DNA of 6,998 nucleotides, taken from Gammaproteobacteria bacterium. Its GTDB lineage: Bacteria; Pseudomonadota; Gammaproteobacteria; Pseudomonadales; UBA7434. Shown one piece after another: positions 1-6,998 of this stretch. The translations under genes and the position numbers were made by a program. The stretch lies in the NCBI GenBank assembly GCA_024280785.1, contig JAJRPK010000151.1:1-6998 (forward strand). Reading direction: 5' to 3'. Each line of letters begins with the position of its first letter. Position 1 is the stretch's first letter. The notes beneath the pieces were generated by a model. It saw only the letters and a list, made by a program, of their open reading frames with translations, ran no database searches and was not told the DNA's origin.

Positions 1-2310
1 ACTGAACATCCATTTGTTAGTCATGCGGCCTGCTCGGTCGTAGTTAAAGCCAATAAAATCAAAATTCGGCGCCCAGAGACCGATTAAATTACCTGCTAAG
101 TCGTATAAATAATCGGTACGCTGACCATCAGAATCTTCTATTGCATTTAATTTTCCGGCCGGACTATAGGCGTAGCTTAACGTCTTGTTATTACGACCAT
201 CGGCAACAGACATTAACCGCTGGCTCGCATCATAACCATATTGATAAGTCACATCAGGCAATTCTGCCAGAGTGACCTGCCCCAACACATTGCGGGTATA
301 ACGAAAAAGCTGCCCATCGTCATCAGTAGTCGTTGACAGTTGTTGTCCGTAGCCCCATGTGTAAGTAGTTGTTTGGCCTTCGGGGTCTAACGTATCTGCC
401 AAATTATTATTGGCATCGTAATTAAATACCCACTCTCGGCTTAGCGCGTCAATCTCTTTAATACGCCGTTGAAAGTCATCGTATTCAAAGGTGGTCTGAA
501 TACTCACGACATCCTGTGCGCGATCACTACCGGTTAAATCAGCGGTGTGCCCCGCATAAACCTGCGTGAGATTGCCCAACGCATTGTAGGTAAATGTATT
601 GACAGGTCGAACATCCCCTAATAACACATCATTATATCTTGGCCCTACCTGTCTCACTCGTCTGCCCTGCGCATCGTAATCCGTTAGCGTTGAGCGCGTG
701 GTGACTGTATCACTGCCCACATTTATTTTTTCGATGATATTGCCGTTGGCATCATAATTGTTGATATTGCTGTGACCTAAAGCACCCGTGACTTGGCGAA
801 GCCGCCCGTCACCGCTGGCATCGTAATAATCGTAATCCACCGCCAATCTGTTCTGATTAGTAGCTTTACGCAATCGACGAGAACCGTCAGTTTGCCGCGA
901 AGAAGAATAACCCAACGGACTGTAGGTGTTGGTCACCACATTAAGGGGGTTAAATTCATAACGTGTCACACCACCATCAGGGTCGGTAATGCTGGTTAGA
1001 TTGCTGGATGCATCATAATTAAAGTTGAATAGAGCACCACCCGCATCCACCGATTTAATGCGACGATCAAGCAAGTCAAATTCAGTGTAACGGCTGTCAA
1101 CAAGCACGTTATCGACCTGCAATTTTTGAACAGTCCGGTTATTATTGCCATCATATTCATAATCTCTAAACTGGCCAACTCGGTCGGTCCCTCTAACTAC
1201 TCGCCCTAGAGAATCATACTCAAACTGCTGCACATACCAATTACCGTTAGGGCCAGATAACACCCGACCCAAACTATCGTAGCTAATTGCTGCCGTTTGG
1301 CTAGATACGAGTACATCATTGTTAAAGCGCCCTGTCCGTGCCACACTCGCCAAAAACAAACCATTATTATCATAGCTATAACTCATGCGAGGGCCAGTTT
1401 CACTCACGGCTGTCGGGTCAGCCACCTGCGCCGCAAAATCCCTTACCTGCTTTTTCTCTGTAACATTACCGTAACAGTTGTAGTCGTACACGTCCCACGC
1501 AATCATATCGGTTGCTGCAGGTGTATAGGTTAATGGATCAATATTTTCACAACTGTTGATAGTGCAAAAGTTTTTCGTTAATGAAACCGACTGCAACAAG
1601 TCCCCGCTAGCGCTAAACTGATAAACCGTGTAATGGCCATTGGGATCTTTGATTAACCCCGGTTGTGAGAACACATTGTAATGGCTAGATTCAATGGTAC
1701 TGCCAGAGGGGTTGGTGATTTTGGTAACGTTGCCGTTGTTATCGTAGGCATATTGCGTGAGATAACCCTCTGGGCTACGCAGTGCAATACGATTGTAAAT
1801 CGTGTCCTCATTAGACGTATCGTATGTGTAACGGATAACTGCACCATCTTCCTGAATTAGCGTAGATAAATTTCCGTACCGATCGTGCCGATAAACTTTG
1901 GAGAAACCGCGCTGATTGATCTCTGTCGTCTCGCGTCTAAAATCGTTATACCGATAAACGATCTGCCCACCTAGTGCATCGGTCTTTCGAAAAATACGGC
2001 TATTAACATAATATTCGTAAGTGGTGCTATTGCCACGCGCTTTTGTGTACCGCTTCATTACATGGTTAAGATAAACACCATCACTGGCGTCAAAGTACTC
2101 GTAAGTAACAGGCGCTTGTTCACCAGCGACAGCAAGCGGATTATGGTAACTGGTCAGATTGCCATTGCCGTCTTCATATTTGTACTGGAATAATCTGCCC
2201 GTCCAATCACTGATTTCTGTTATTCGATTACTGGCATCGTAACTGAACTGTAAATCACGAAGGGTATCATCAGTCACCGAACATAAATTATTGTTACATG
2301 CTGCATCGTA
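1..2310 (-). repeat. YD-repeat array (about 20 divergent protein repeats)
   Basis: From residue 1156 to the window edge the protein repeats a unit of roughly 18-25 residues built on [YF]-x-YD-x-x-G-[NR]-[LVI]. Clear examples are QYAYDNNGNVTKI, AISYDSLGRVL, QFEYDSLGRVV, NFNYDASSNLTSI, NNYDANGNIIEK, NYDANNNLADTL, QYGYDASQRLMSV, DYLYDLAGNLIGL and FNYDRAGRMTNK. Some units are degenerate (YTWGYGQQLST, YTRNVLGQVTL). In Rhs/Tc-toxin proteins such repeats wind into a hollow shell. The array continues past the left edge, and the RHS core (PxxxxDPxGL) is not seen. Confidence 0.9.
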
Positions 2311-5300
2311 TTTAAGTATGAGCGAATTATTATTTCTGTCGCGAATGGATATCAGCCTTGCAACATCACCGATCGTACCTGATACATTTTCAAAAATATA
2401 AGTTACGCCATTTTTTTCACGAATAGAATATGTGCCATCCGCATTGTGTTGCATGGTTGAATAAACACCCGGTACTCGATAAAACGGTGTGCCGATGGGC
2501 ACTCCGGATGCACCACCATTCACCTTGAACAGCTTTTGCCCTCCCGTCGCATCTTTCCAACTGACTGAAGACGTTAAACCATCAGAATCAGCAATATCTA
2601 CCTCAAGATTGGAATCAGAATCGATAAATTCGATCGTTTGGTCATAACTGTGCGTCCAACCAAATCCTAAAGGACCGGCCTCCGGGTTTCGCGAGTTATA
2701 CATGCGAGTAAAATTGAAACTTATATCTTGACTAAACGGGACTGATATATCCTGTTCTGCATGAACCATATTGCCGTTAGCGGGGTTCACATTTCCACTA
2801 AACACAGTAAAGTTGGCATCGAAACCGTTATTGAGTGGGCCACTGTTAGTAATTAACGGTTGCGGAGCAGCCCCCGTAGGTGGGACGGCGCTATAACTTG
2901 TAGAAGGATCAGGAATGCTATAACCAGTGTCAGTGTTTGGATCATAGCGAGTCAATGACACACCGGTAATCGCTGTCTCCCCTTCAGGCCTTAACGTATA
3001 GCCTCCTGAATATTTTCCAATGACGTAGGCACCTCGAAATGCATCCGGCGTTTGAAGCTCAGCGAGGAATACGTTACCAAGCCAGTCACCATAACGAATC
3101 AGACTAACTGGCATGGTCACAATGTATCCCTGGTCGATAAAATTTGTTTTAATCCCATCAATTACACATTGTGGATAATTTAATGTCGAATCAATCGTAC
3201 AACCCGCATTAATAGAAACGTTAGCAATCTCAGCAGCCCAATTACTGCTATCTAATGTTATACGTTCAATTCCTTGTTCATTAGCAACTTGCAGCCCGCG
3301 AATGGTCGATATCGCGTCTAGACGCGTGTTCTCTTGCCAAACAACATGTTCGAAAACTGATCCTTCGTAACCTAAAATTAGAAACGACTCATAGTCAAGA
3401 TTTCCAGTGTCCAAATCGATATTACGCGAAATCAACCCCGGCATATCAATGTAATAACCATTTCTGGCTACCGCGAAGGGGATATCAAACACATAATCGA
3501 CTTTCATTTCAGAGGCAGCCAGCCCGAGAGAAATGCCCATATTTCCCATGCCATTACGCAATGCACCAATAACTTTTGCGCTTTTCGCCACATCGTACAA
3601 ATATTTCAAACCAACGTAATGCAAAAACTCGCCTTCGGTTTCGTCCAGATTACTGCTTGGGTCTGGCGTATTTCTAACGGTGTCTAATAGACGAGTCGCA
3701 CGCTCTTGCAGCAGTCGTTCGGAGGTTTGAAATCCATAAACTTGCAGCGCGTGATAATTTGCAACACTCAGACTATCAAAGGTTCTGGCCACAATTTCTG
3801 GCTCGGCCAATTCCGCCAAACTAACGCTCATAAAAAGCTCGTAATCAAGCTGTGAACAGACGCCAACAGAAGAACCAGTACCTGAAGCAACTGTCTGCCC
3901 CTCTTCGCCTGAAACCAACCCTTTTAATACCGGGATTACATTGATAGAACAAGGAATTTCTGTCGGGCTACTTGGTAATGTACCGTCTGCTTGCCACGCG
4001 GTTAATGCCGATTGATCAGCTAGTGTTGCGCCTTCAAATGACAGCGTAAGACGACCTAAAACCATTTCCGGAAGCGATAATTCGGCTGAAAGAAGTTGTG
4101 TCGATGAGTCCTCTATTAACGCAACTTCCAATTTGTAGCGATGAGAGTCCGAAACTTCGTTAACATCGGCTTGACCTTGCCCATCCCACACGAGAAAATC
4201 GATAACCTCATAGGGTAACGATGCAGGAATAATATCGACTGCAAATGGTTTGAGTGTGTCTTTGTAAGGAGCATCTTGCAGCGTATTGTTTGACCCATGG
4301 GGATCTAAACCCGGTTGCCGTATAAAACTTCTAATTTGTTCTTCTAATATTTCGTGCGGCAAGTCATGCCGGCGAGCAGTTAAATACCCATCAAAATCAA
4401 AATTGACATTAGTCGCAATGCCAGACTGGTAGCTGGCATCTTTAAAGCTGGCATCTAACGGCAACCACCGAAAACCCGATGTGTCTTCGCCGCTACCGCG
4501 ATAATTATCATACGGAATGCACGCCTCTACCCATACGTGCGGGAAGGACACACCAATAGCGTTGGTATTATCATCATAGTTAATCTCAAGGTTAGGGTAC
4601 TGACCCTGTGCAAGAGCTTTGAAAGAAGCTATATAGGATTTAACCCCTAGCCAGCGAGCGACGCGGCCGCCTAGCGGGTCAGACGTCACGTCATCTACCG
4701 CGACAAGCCCTTTAACGTATCGTGCAGGAATATTGGATGCGCGTAACAGTGCGATAAGCAATGAGGCCTGATCTGTGCCATTGCCTGCACCAGAAACCAG
4801 CGCACCCTTCGCTCCTTTTAACGATCCGTAATACGGTTCGAAAGCAATATTGTGATAAACGTACTCTAAAATTCTTGCTGGCGAATAATCCAGACTAGCT
4901 GCCAGATCCTGAACTTCCTGATCGATAACGACCTCTTGCGAAGTCGCTAAAGCATCATTGATTTCACTGCTAGTTCCACAACTCGACGATTCCGAGGGTA
5001 GCGCATTGGGCCCCGTGTTCTTGATAATCACTGCCGCCGTTGCTTGACTTATAAAGCTAAAATTAAAACCAGGTCGACTACCATCGTCGGTTAGTCCACT
5101 GAGATAAATCGGGCGCTTGTGAGACACATCCAATTGTTGAGGCGGCTGAATACGCTCCGTCGAGAAGGTTGGCTTGGTTTTGTCAAATACTAAACTTTCG
5201 GCGGAGCGAGATAAGTCGAGCGCTTTTATTTCAATGTTTAATGCGCGAGACATAAGATCGTTTTCTAACCGATCACCTATGTTAGAAATCGTACTTAGCT

Positions 5301-5775
5301 TATTTTGAATATTTTGCAACCGGCCCCGTATTTTCTCGGTTTTTTTGTTCCATTGCTGAACGTGCTCTTCTGATCCTGATTTACGTAATTGTTGTTGAAC
5401 AGACTGAAAACGTTTTTCGAATTCACTTTGAAGCACTCGCCACTGCTCTACATTAGCCGCCAATAACATGTTTTTTGTTGCTAATCGACGAGCAGCCTTA
5501 TTAGCCGTTGATACATTTGATGAATTAGCTCGATCATTGTTAACTAGCTGCAGAGTTTGCGTTAAAAGCTGATTTAAGCTCACAATTAAAGGATCTGTAT
5601 CGGGCAAACGCCCCATAACTAGCTGATCAATGATCTCATCGTTTAGCGATACTTTAGCGTTGACCATAGGTAAGGTTGATAGCAATAGAGCGACCACCAC
5701 GGCACCATTCTTTAAGCGGCCTACACAGCTCGCCCAGCTATACCGTCTTTTTCGGCTATTAAGTAGAGAATCCAT
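1..5775 (-). CDS. Giant secreted transglutaminase-like / YD-repeat (Rhs-family) protein, 3' partial
   Basis: The frame runs 1925 codons from the ATG at 5775 to base 1 without a stop. Residues 1-40 look like a signal peptide: a long basic n-region (RKRR at 8-11), a hydrophobic core (about 24-36) and a VNA|K cleavage site. An in-frame ATG at 5814 would add 13 residues. Residues about 88-193 are charged and helical, probably a coiled coil. Residues about 298-446 are a transglutaminase-like domain (LLIALLRASNIPARYV, then HVWVE, then PLDASF), keeping H413 and D441 but with T334 where the cysteine is expected. Residues about 450-990 are poorly characterised; 883-927 (GYIVTMP ... YGDWLG ... GGYT) resembles a segment I recall from transglutaminase-Rhs proteins. 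An Rhs-type lead-in (VNPANGNM ... GFGWTHSYD) spans about 994-1045, and YD repeats run from 1156 to the edge. Members are exported shell-forming proteins, often ending in a variable toxin or adhesin tip; that end is outside, so the function is open. Confidence 0.88.
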   Translation of the reverse strand, partial: MDSLLNSRKRRYSWASCVGRLKNGAVVVALLLSTLPMVNAKVSLNDEIIDQLVMGRLPDTDPLIVSLNQLLTQTLQLVNNDRANSSNVSTANKAARRLATKNMLLAANVEQWRVLQSEFEKRFQSVQQQLRKSGSEEHVQQWNKKTEKIRGRLQNIQNKLSTISNIGDRLENDLMSRALNIEIKALDLSRSAESLVFDKTKPTFSTERIQPPQQLDVSHKRPIYLSGLTDDGSRPGFNFSFISQATAAVIIKNTGPNALPSESSSCGTSSEINDALATSQEVVIDQEVQDLAASLDYSPARILEYVYHNIAFEPYYGSLKGAKGALVSGAGNGTDQASLLIALLRASNIPARYVKGLVAVDDVTSDPLGGRVARWLGVKSYIASFKALAQGQYPNLEINYDDNTNAIGVSFPHVWVEACIPYDNYRGSGEDTSGFRWLPLDASFKDASYQSGIATNVNFDFDGYLTARRHDLPHEILEEQIRSFIRQPGLDPHGSNNTLQDAPYKDTLKPFAVDIIPASLPYEVIDFLVWDGQGQADVNEVSDSHRYKLEVALIEDSSTQLLSAELSLPEMVLGRLTLSFEGATLADQSALTAWQADGTLPSSPTEIPCSINVIPVLKGLVSGEEGQTVASGTGSSVGVCSQLDYELFMSVSLAELAEPEIVARTFDSLSVANYHALQVYGFQTSERLLQERATRLLDTVRNTPDPSSNLDETEGEFLHYVGLKYLYDVAKSAKVIGALRNGMGNMGISLGLAASEMKVDYVFDIPFAVARNGYYIDMPGLISRNIDLDTGNLDYESFLILGYEGSVFEHVVWQENTRLDAISTIRGLQVANEQGIERITLDSSNWAAEIANVSINAGCTIDSTLNYPQCVIDGIKTNFIDQGYIVTMPVSLIRYGDWLGNVFLAELQTPDAFRGAYVIGKYSGGYTLRPEGETAITGVSLTRYDPNTDTGYSIPDPSTSYSAVPPTGAAPQPLITNSGPLNNGFDANFTVFSGNVNPANGNMVHAEQDISVPFSQDISFNFTRMYNSRNPEAGPLGFGWTHSYDQTIEFIDSDSNLEVDIADSDGLTSSVSWKDATGGQKLFKVNGGASGVPIGTPFYRVPGVYSTMQHNADGTYSIREKNGVTYIFENVSGTIGDVARLISIRDRNNNSLILKYDAACNNNLCSVTDDTLRDLQFSYDASNRITEISDWTGRLFQYKYEDGNGNLTSYHNPLAVAGEQAPVTYEYFDASDGVYLNHVMKRYTKARGNSTTYEYYVNSRIFRKTDALGGQIVYRYNDFRRETTEINQRGFSKVYRHDRYGNLSTLIQEDGAVIRYTYDTSNEDTIYNRIALRSPEGYLTQYAYDNNGNVTKITNPSGSTIESSHYNVFSQPGLIKDPNGHYTVYQFSASGDLLQSVSLTKNFCTINSCENIDPLTYTPAATDMIAWDVYDYNCYGNVTEKKQVRDFAAQVADPTAVSETGPRMSYSYDNNGLFLASVARTGRFNNDVLVSSQTAAISYDSLGRVLSGPNGNWYVQQFEYDSLGRVVRGTDRVGQFRDYEYDGNNNRTVQKLQVDNVLVDSRYTEFDLLDRRIKSVDAGGALFNFNYDASSNLTSITDPDGGVTRYEFNPLNVVTNTYSPLGYSSSRQTDGSRRLRKATNQNRLAVDYDYYDASGDGRLRQVTGALGHSNINNYDANGNIIEKINVGSDTVTTRSTLTDYDAQGRRVRQVGPRYNDVLLGDVRPVNTFTYNALGNLTQVYAGHTADLTGSDRAQDVVSIQTTFEYDDFQRRIKEIDALSREWVFNYDANNNLADTLDPEGQTTTYTWGYGQQLSTTTDDDGQLFRYTRNVLGQVTLAELPDVTYQYGYDASQRLMSVADGRNNKTLSYAYSPAGKLNAIEDSDGQRTDYLYDLAGNLIGLWAPNFDFIGFNYDRAGRMTNKWMFS
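2641..2800 (-). other. Rhs-type lead-in segment (DUF6531-like) before the YD shell
   Basis: GNVNPANGNMVHAEQD, then ISFNFTRMYNSRNPE, then GPLGFGWTHSYD follows the order typical of the segment just before the YD repeats in bacterial Rhs and wall-associated proteins. In those families it marks the start of the beta-cocoon that encloses the C-terminal tip. It occupies residues about 994-1045 here. The domain name is from memory of the pattern. Confidence 0.65.
4438..4884 (-). other. Transglutaminase-like domain with catalytic Cys replaced
   Basis: The helix-strand order is that of the papain-like transglutaminase core: RILEYVYHNIAFEPYYGS, then GNGTDQASLLIALLRASN, IPARYVKG, FPHVWVEACIPYDNYRG and WLPLDASFK. 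The family triad is Cys-His-Asp. Here H413 and D441 are in place, but the site at the start of the core helix reads GNGTDQ, with T334. The nearby C266 and C419 are outside this position. A binding or structural role, or chemistry without the classical nucleophile, is therefore more likely than standard transglutaminase or peptidase activity. Confidence 0.8.
5197..5514 (-). other. Charged helical, probably coiled-coil stalk
   Basis: Residues about 88-193 are rich in K, R, E, Q and leucine with almost no glycine or proline (for example EFEKRFQSVQQQLRK and KIRGRLQNIQNKLSTISNI). Leucine and isoleucine recur at three- to four-residue spacing. It links the exported N-terminus to the transglutaminase-like domain. 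This is a reading by eye, without a coiled-coil score. Confidence 0.55.
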
Positions 5776-5787
5776 ATACTTTCTATA

Positions 5788-5794
5788 CCCCCCT
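5788..5794 (-). promoter_or_regulatory. Possible ribosome binding site for the giant YD-repeat gene
   Basis: AGGGGGG lies 12 bases upstream of the ATG at 5775, a longer spacing than usual. A weaker GAAAG lies only 3 bases upstream of the same ATG. The G-rich site supports the 5775 start over an in-frame ATG at 5814, which has no purine-rich sequence before it. The assignment is tentative. Confidence 0.4.
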
Positions 5795-5806
5795 AGTCCT
5801 AGACCT

Positions 5807-6997
5807 TTATTCATCAGCAAGTAATATTTTCATAAGCAATAACAAATCGCTTAACTGCAACAACCCATCTCCACCAGACGGTGCAATGTCGGCTGCACTT
5901 AGCTGTGCGCTCGTTAGTGTTACCAAACCAAGAACTGCACGTTGAAGAACAATGTAATCTCCCAAGTTAACGGCGCCATCAAAATTAATATCGAGTTCTC
6001 TAATCGCTATTTGCGCGACGGCGGTGCCCCCGTTTCCGTTAAAGTCGGTAGCACGATAAGTAAAATTAAAAACACCGATGACTGTCGGTATCCCAGTAAT
6101 TGCTCCGTCGCTGGCATTAAGACTTAGGCCATTGGGCAATAAGCCATCGGCAATGGTGAAGTTATAAGGTGCAACACCGCCAACAACTTCTAGTGCATCA
6201 ACATAGATAAGACTTTTAACTCCGTCGTTTAATCCGCCCGCAAAATTGACAGATGTTGTCCCACGACCATTTCCGCTAGCGCCCGTTCTTTCTGCAACTA
6301 ATGGATCTAAACCGGCAACGACTTCAACGTCGTCGGGAATGCCGTCGTTGTCAGTGTCCGTCAACGTACCATCAGACAGTTGCGGGAAGGTTTGGGATAC
6401 AAGTGACGTTATAAATGCATTATCTAACCAGCTTCCATTGACTTGCTGCGCATTGATTAAATAACCAAGCGCGTTTTCCAGCTCAGCTTGGTGGGCAACG
6501 GGCGCCAAAATTTTAATAGCATTGTAGATAATTGCGGTTGAAAGTATGCTACTGCTACTCACTTCGCCAAAGCCACCATCGAGATTCTGTTTTCCAATGA
6601 GCCAAGCAACCCCCTCAGTAATTAGTGTGTTAAACGTAAAAGCGCTAACAACCGGGCTGCCACCTTCATTACGGGTACAGCTTTTATTTGATAAACCCGT
6701 GTCTGCTTGCACTCTATCGAGTGCAAGCATTGCATAGGCAGTGGGTAAGATAGCGCCCTGACTTTGATTCACTGGACGGTTAAGCCCATTAACCAAATAG
6801 CTAAAGCTGCCATCATTAAGCTGACCATAAAGAAGGCCTTGGCATACCAGTTCAGAAAGCGCAGCATTGTCAAGCTGGCTAGCCTGTAGCAAGGCCAAAA
6901 TAGCTAGCGGCGTATCCGGTAAACTGCTGCCAAAGCCCGGGTAAGCACCCCATGCTTTATGGTTATTTTTGAATTGATCTAATTTATTAGTCAGTAA
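5807..6997 (-). CDS. Secreted multidomain protein: prenyltransferase-like repeats, TSP3-like motif, He_PIG-like Ig domain, dockerin-like C-terminus (5' partial)
   Basis: The frame is open to the right edge, so the true start and any signal peptide lie outside; 396 residues are visible before a TAA stop. Residues below are counted from the first full codon at the edge. Residues 1 to about 205 look like an alpha/alpha toroid of the prenyltransferase/squalene-cyclase repeat type. QW-like motifs are seen as QLNDGSF (59-65), QNLDGGF (137-143) and QVNGSW (185-190), with a WGAYPGFG segment near the start. No DxDD cyclase motif is seen in the visible part, so catalysis is not supported. DTDNDGIPDD (214-223) is a thrombospondin type 3-like calcium motif. 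Residues about 261-333 match the He_PIG putative-Ig pattern (GGVAPYNF, LPNGLSLN, GAITGIPTVIGVFNFTYRATD). Residues 335-396 form a dockerin-like calcium module. The following gene is 31 bases downstream on the same strand. The role is unknown; binding or scaffolding outside the cell is inferred from the modules. Confidence 0.85.
   Translation of the reverse strand, partial: LLTNKLDQFKNNHKAWGAYPGFGSSLPDTPLAILALLQASQLDNAALSELVCQGLLYGQLNDGSFSYLVNGLNRPVNQSQGAILPTAYAMLALDRVQADTGLSNKSCTRNEGGSPVVSAFTFNTLITEGVAWLIGKQNLDGGFGEVSSSSILSTAIIYNAIKILAPVAHQAELENALGYLINAQQVNGSWLDNAFITSLVSQTFPQLSDGTLTDTDNDGIPDDVEVVAGLDPLVAERTGASGNGRGTTSVNFAGGLNDGVKSLIYVDALEVVGGVAPYNFTIADGLLPNGLSLNASDGAITGIPTVIGVFNFTYRATDFNGNGGTAVAQIAIRELDINFDGAVNLGDYIVLQRAVLGLVTLTSAQLSAADIAPSGGDGLLQLSDLLLLMKILLADE
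5810..5995 (-). other. Dockerin-like calcium-binding module at the C-terminus of the upstream gene
   Basis: The first loop, DINFDGAVNLGD, matches the type I dockerin/EF-hand loop, with acidic or amide ligands at positions 1, 3, 5 and 12 (D336, N338, D340, D347 of the visible protein). It is followed by a helix (YIVLQRAVLG). The second loop, DIAPSGGDGLLQLSD, is longer and lacks the usual N at position 3, but again precedes a leucine-rich helix (LLLLMKILL). Pairs like this occur at the ends of exported proteins in non-cellulosomal proteobacteria. No cohesin is visible here, so the partner is unknown. Confidence 0.75.
5999..6217 (-). other. Putative Ig (He_PIG-like) domain in the upstream gene
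   Basis: The order GG-x-APYNF, then ADGLLPNGLSLN, then GAITGIPT, then GVFNFTYRATD follows the He_PIG consensus of cadherin/Ig-like beta sandwiches found in bacterial surface proteins. It lies between the TSP3-like motif and the dockerin-like end. Such domains act as spacers or ligand-binding units; which applies here cannot be told. Confidence 0.75.
6323..6358 (-). other. Thrombospondin type 3-like calcium motif
   Basis: DTDNDGIPDDVE matches the D-x-D-x-DG-x-x-D-x-x-E pattern of TSP3-type calcium repeats, which link domains in exported bacterial proteins. It is a single copy and is followed by GLDPLV, a common ending of this motif. It marks the junction between the helical-toroid half and the beta-rich half of the protein. 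Confidence 0.75.
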
Positions 6998-6998
6998 A

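Noticed and set aside
793..999. Plus-strand open frame of 68 codons
   Set aside because: It lies antisense to the YD-repeat array, shows no recognisable domain and has low-complexity composition. It is a shadow of the giant gene.
1297..1533. Plus-strand open frame of 78 codons
   Set aside because: It is antisense to YD repeats and has no ribosome site or family signature that I can see.
1..2310. CRISPR or DNA tandem repeat array
   Set aside because: Recurring strings such as GCATCGTAAT reflect the conserved Tyr-Asp codons of protein repeats. Spacing and flanks vary, and there are no constant repeats with spacers.
4438..4884. Active transglutaminase or cysteine protease
   Set aside because: The expected cysteine is threonine, so standard activity is not supported by the sequence.
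5740..5775. Twin-arginine (Tat) signal
   Set aside because: RKRR is basic, but the following residues (YSWAS) do not match the RRxFLK pattern. A Sec signal peptide fits better.
5630..5824. Plus-strand open frame spanning the junction of the two genes
   Set aside because: It overlaps the signal-peptide coding region and the intergenic gap on the other strand, and its product looks like no known protein.
6246..6737. Two plus-strand open frames opposite the toroid and TSP3 region
   Set aside because: The minus-strand frame encodes clear domains over the same bases, so the plus-strand frames are shadows.
6896..6898. TTG as the start codon of the upstream gene
   Set aside because: The frame stays open to the window edge, and the upstream residues (WGAYPGFG, LPDTPLAI) continue the repeat pattern. 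The real start is therefore outside.

Overview
The window is almost wholly coding, and everything I can support lies on the minus strand. Two large genes sit head to tail, 31 bases apart, and both run off the window. Read in the direction of transcription, the right edge holds the 3' part of a secreted or surface multidomain protein (396 visible residues). It is followed by a giant gene of at least 1925 codons that is still open at base 1. No RNA gene, insertion sequence, CRISPR array, terminator or gene-free stretch over 300 bases was found.

The upstream protein has an alpha/alpha-toroid-type region with prenyltransferase/squalene-cyclase-like QW motifs. This is followed by a thrombospondin type 3-like calcium motif, one putative Ig (He_PIG-like) domain and a C-terminal dockerin-like pair of calcium loops. 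The downstream protein has a signal peptide, a charged helical or coiled-coil stalk, a transglutaminase-like papain-fold domain without its catalytic cysteine, and a long, poorly characterised middle region with paired cysteines. It continues with an Rhs-type lead-in segment and about 20 YD repeats up to the window edge. Its C-terminus, where related YD-repeat proteins carry the Rhs core and a variable domain, is not visible.

The combination of dockerin-like and He_PIG-like modules, transglutaminase-YD proteins and intermediate base composition suggests a Gram-negative proteobacterium, perhaps a marine gammaproteobacterium. This is inferred from domain style only, and no marker gene is present. 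The tight spacing, and an upstream in-frame ATG that overlaps the stop of the first gene, point to one transcript and possibly coupled translation. A cautious reading is that the pair makes two exported, calcium-binding, repeat-rich proteins that act together at or beyond the cell surface. The partnership itself is inference.
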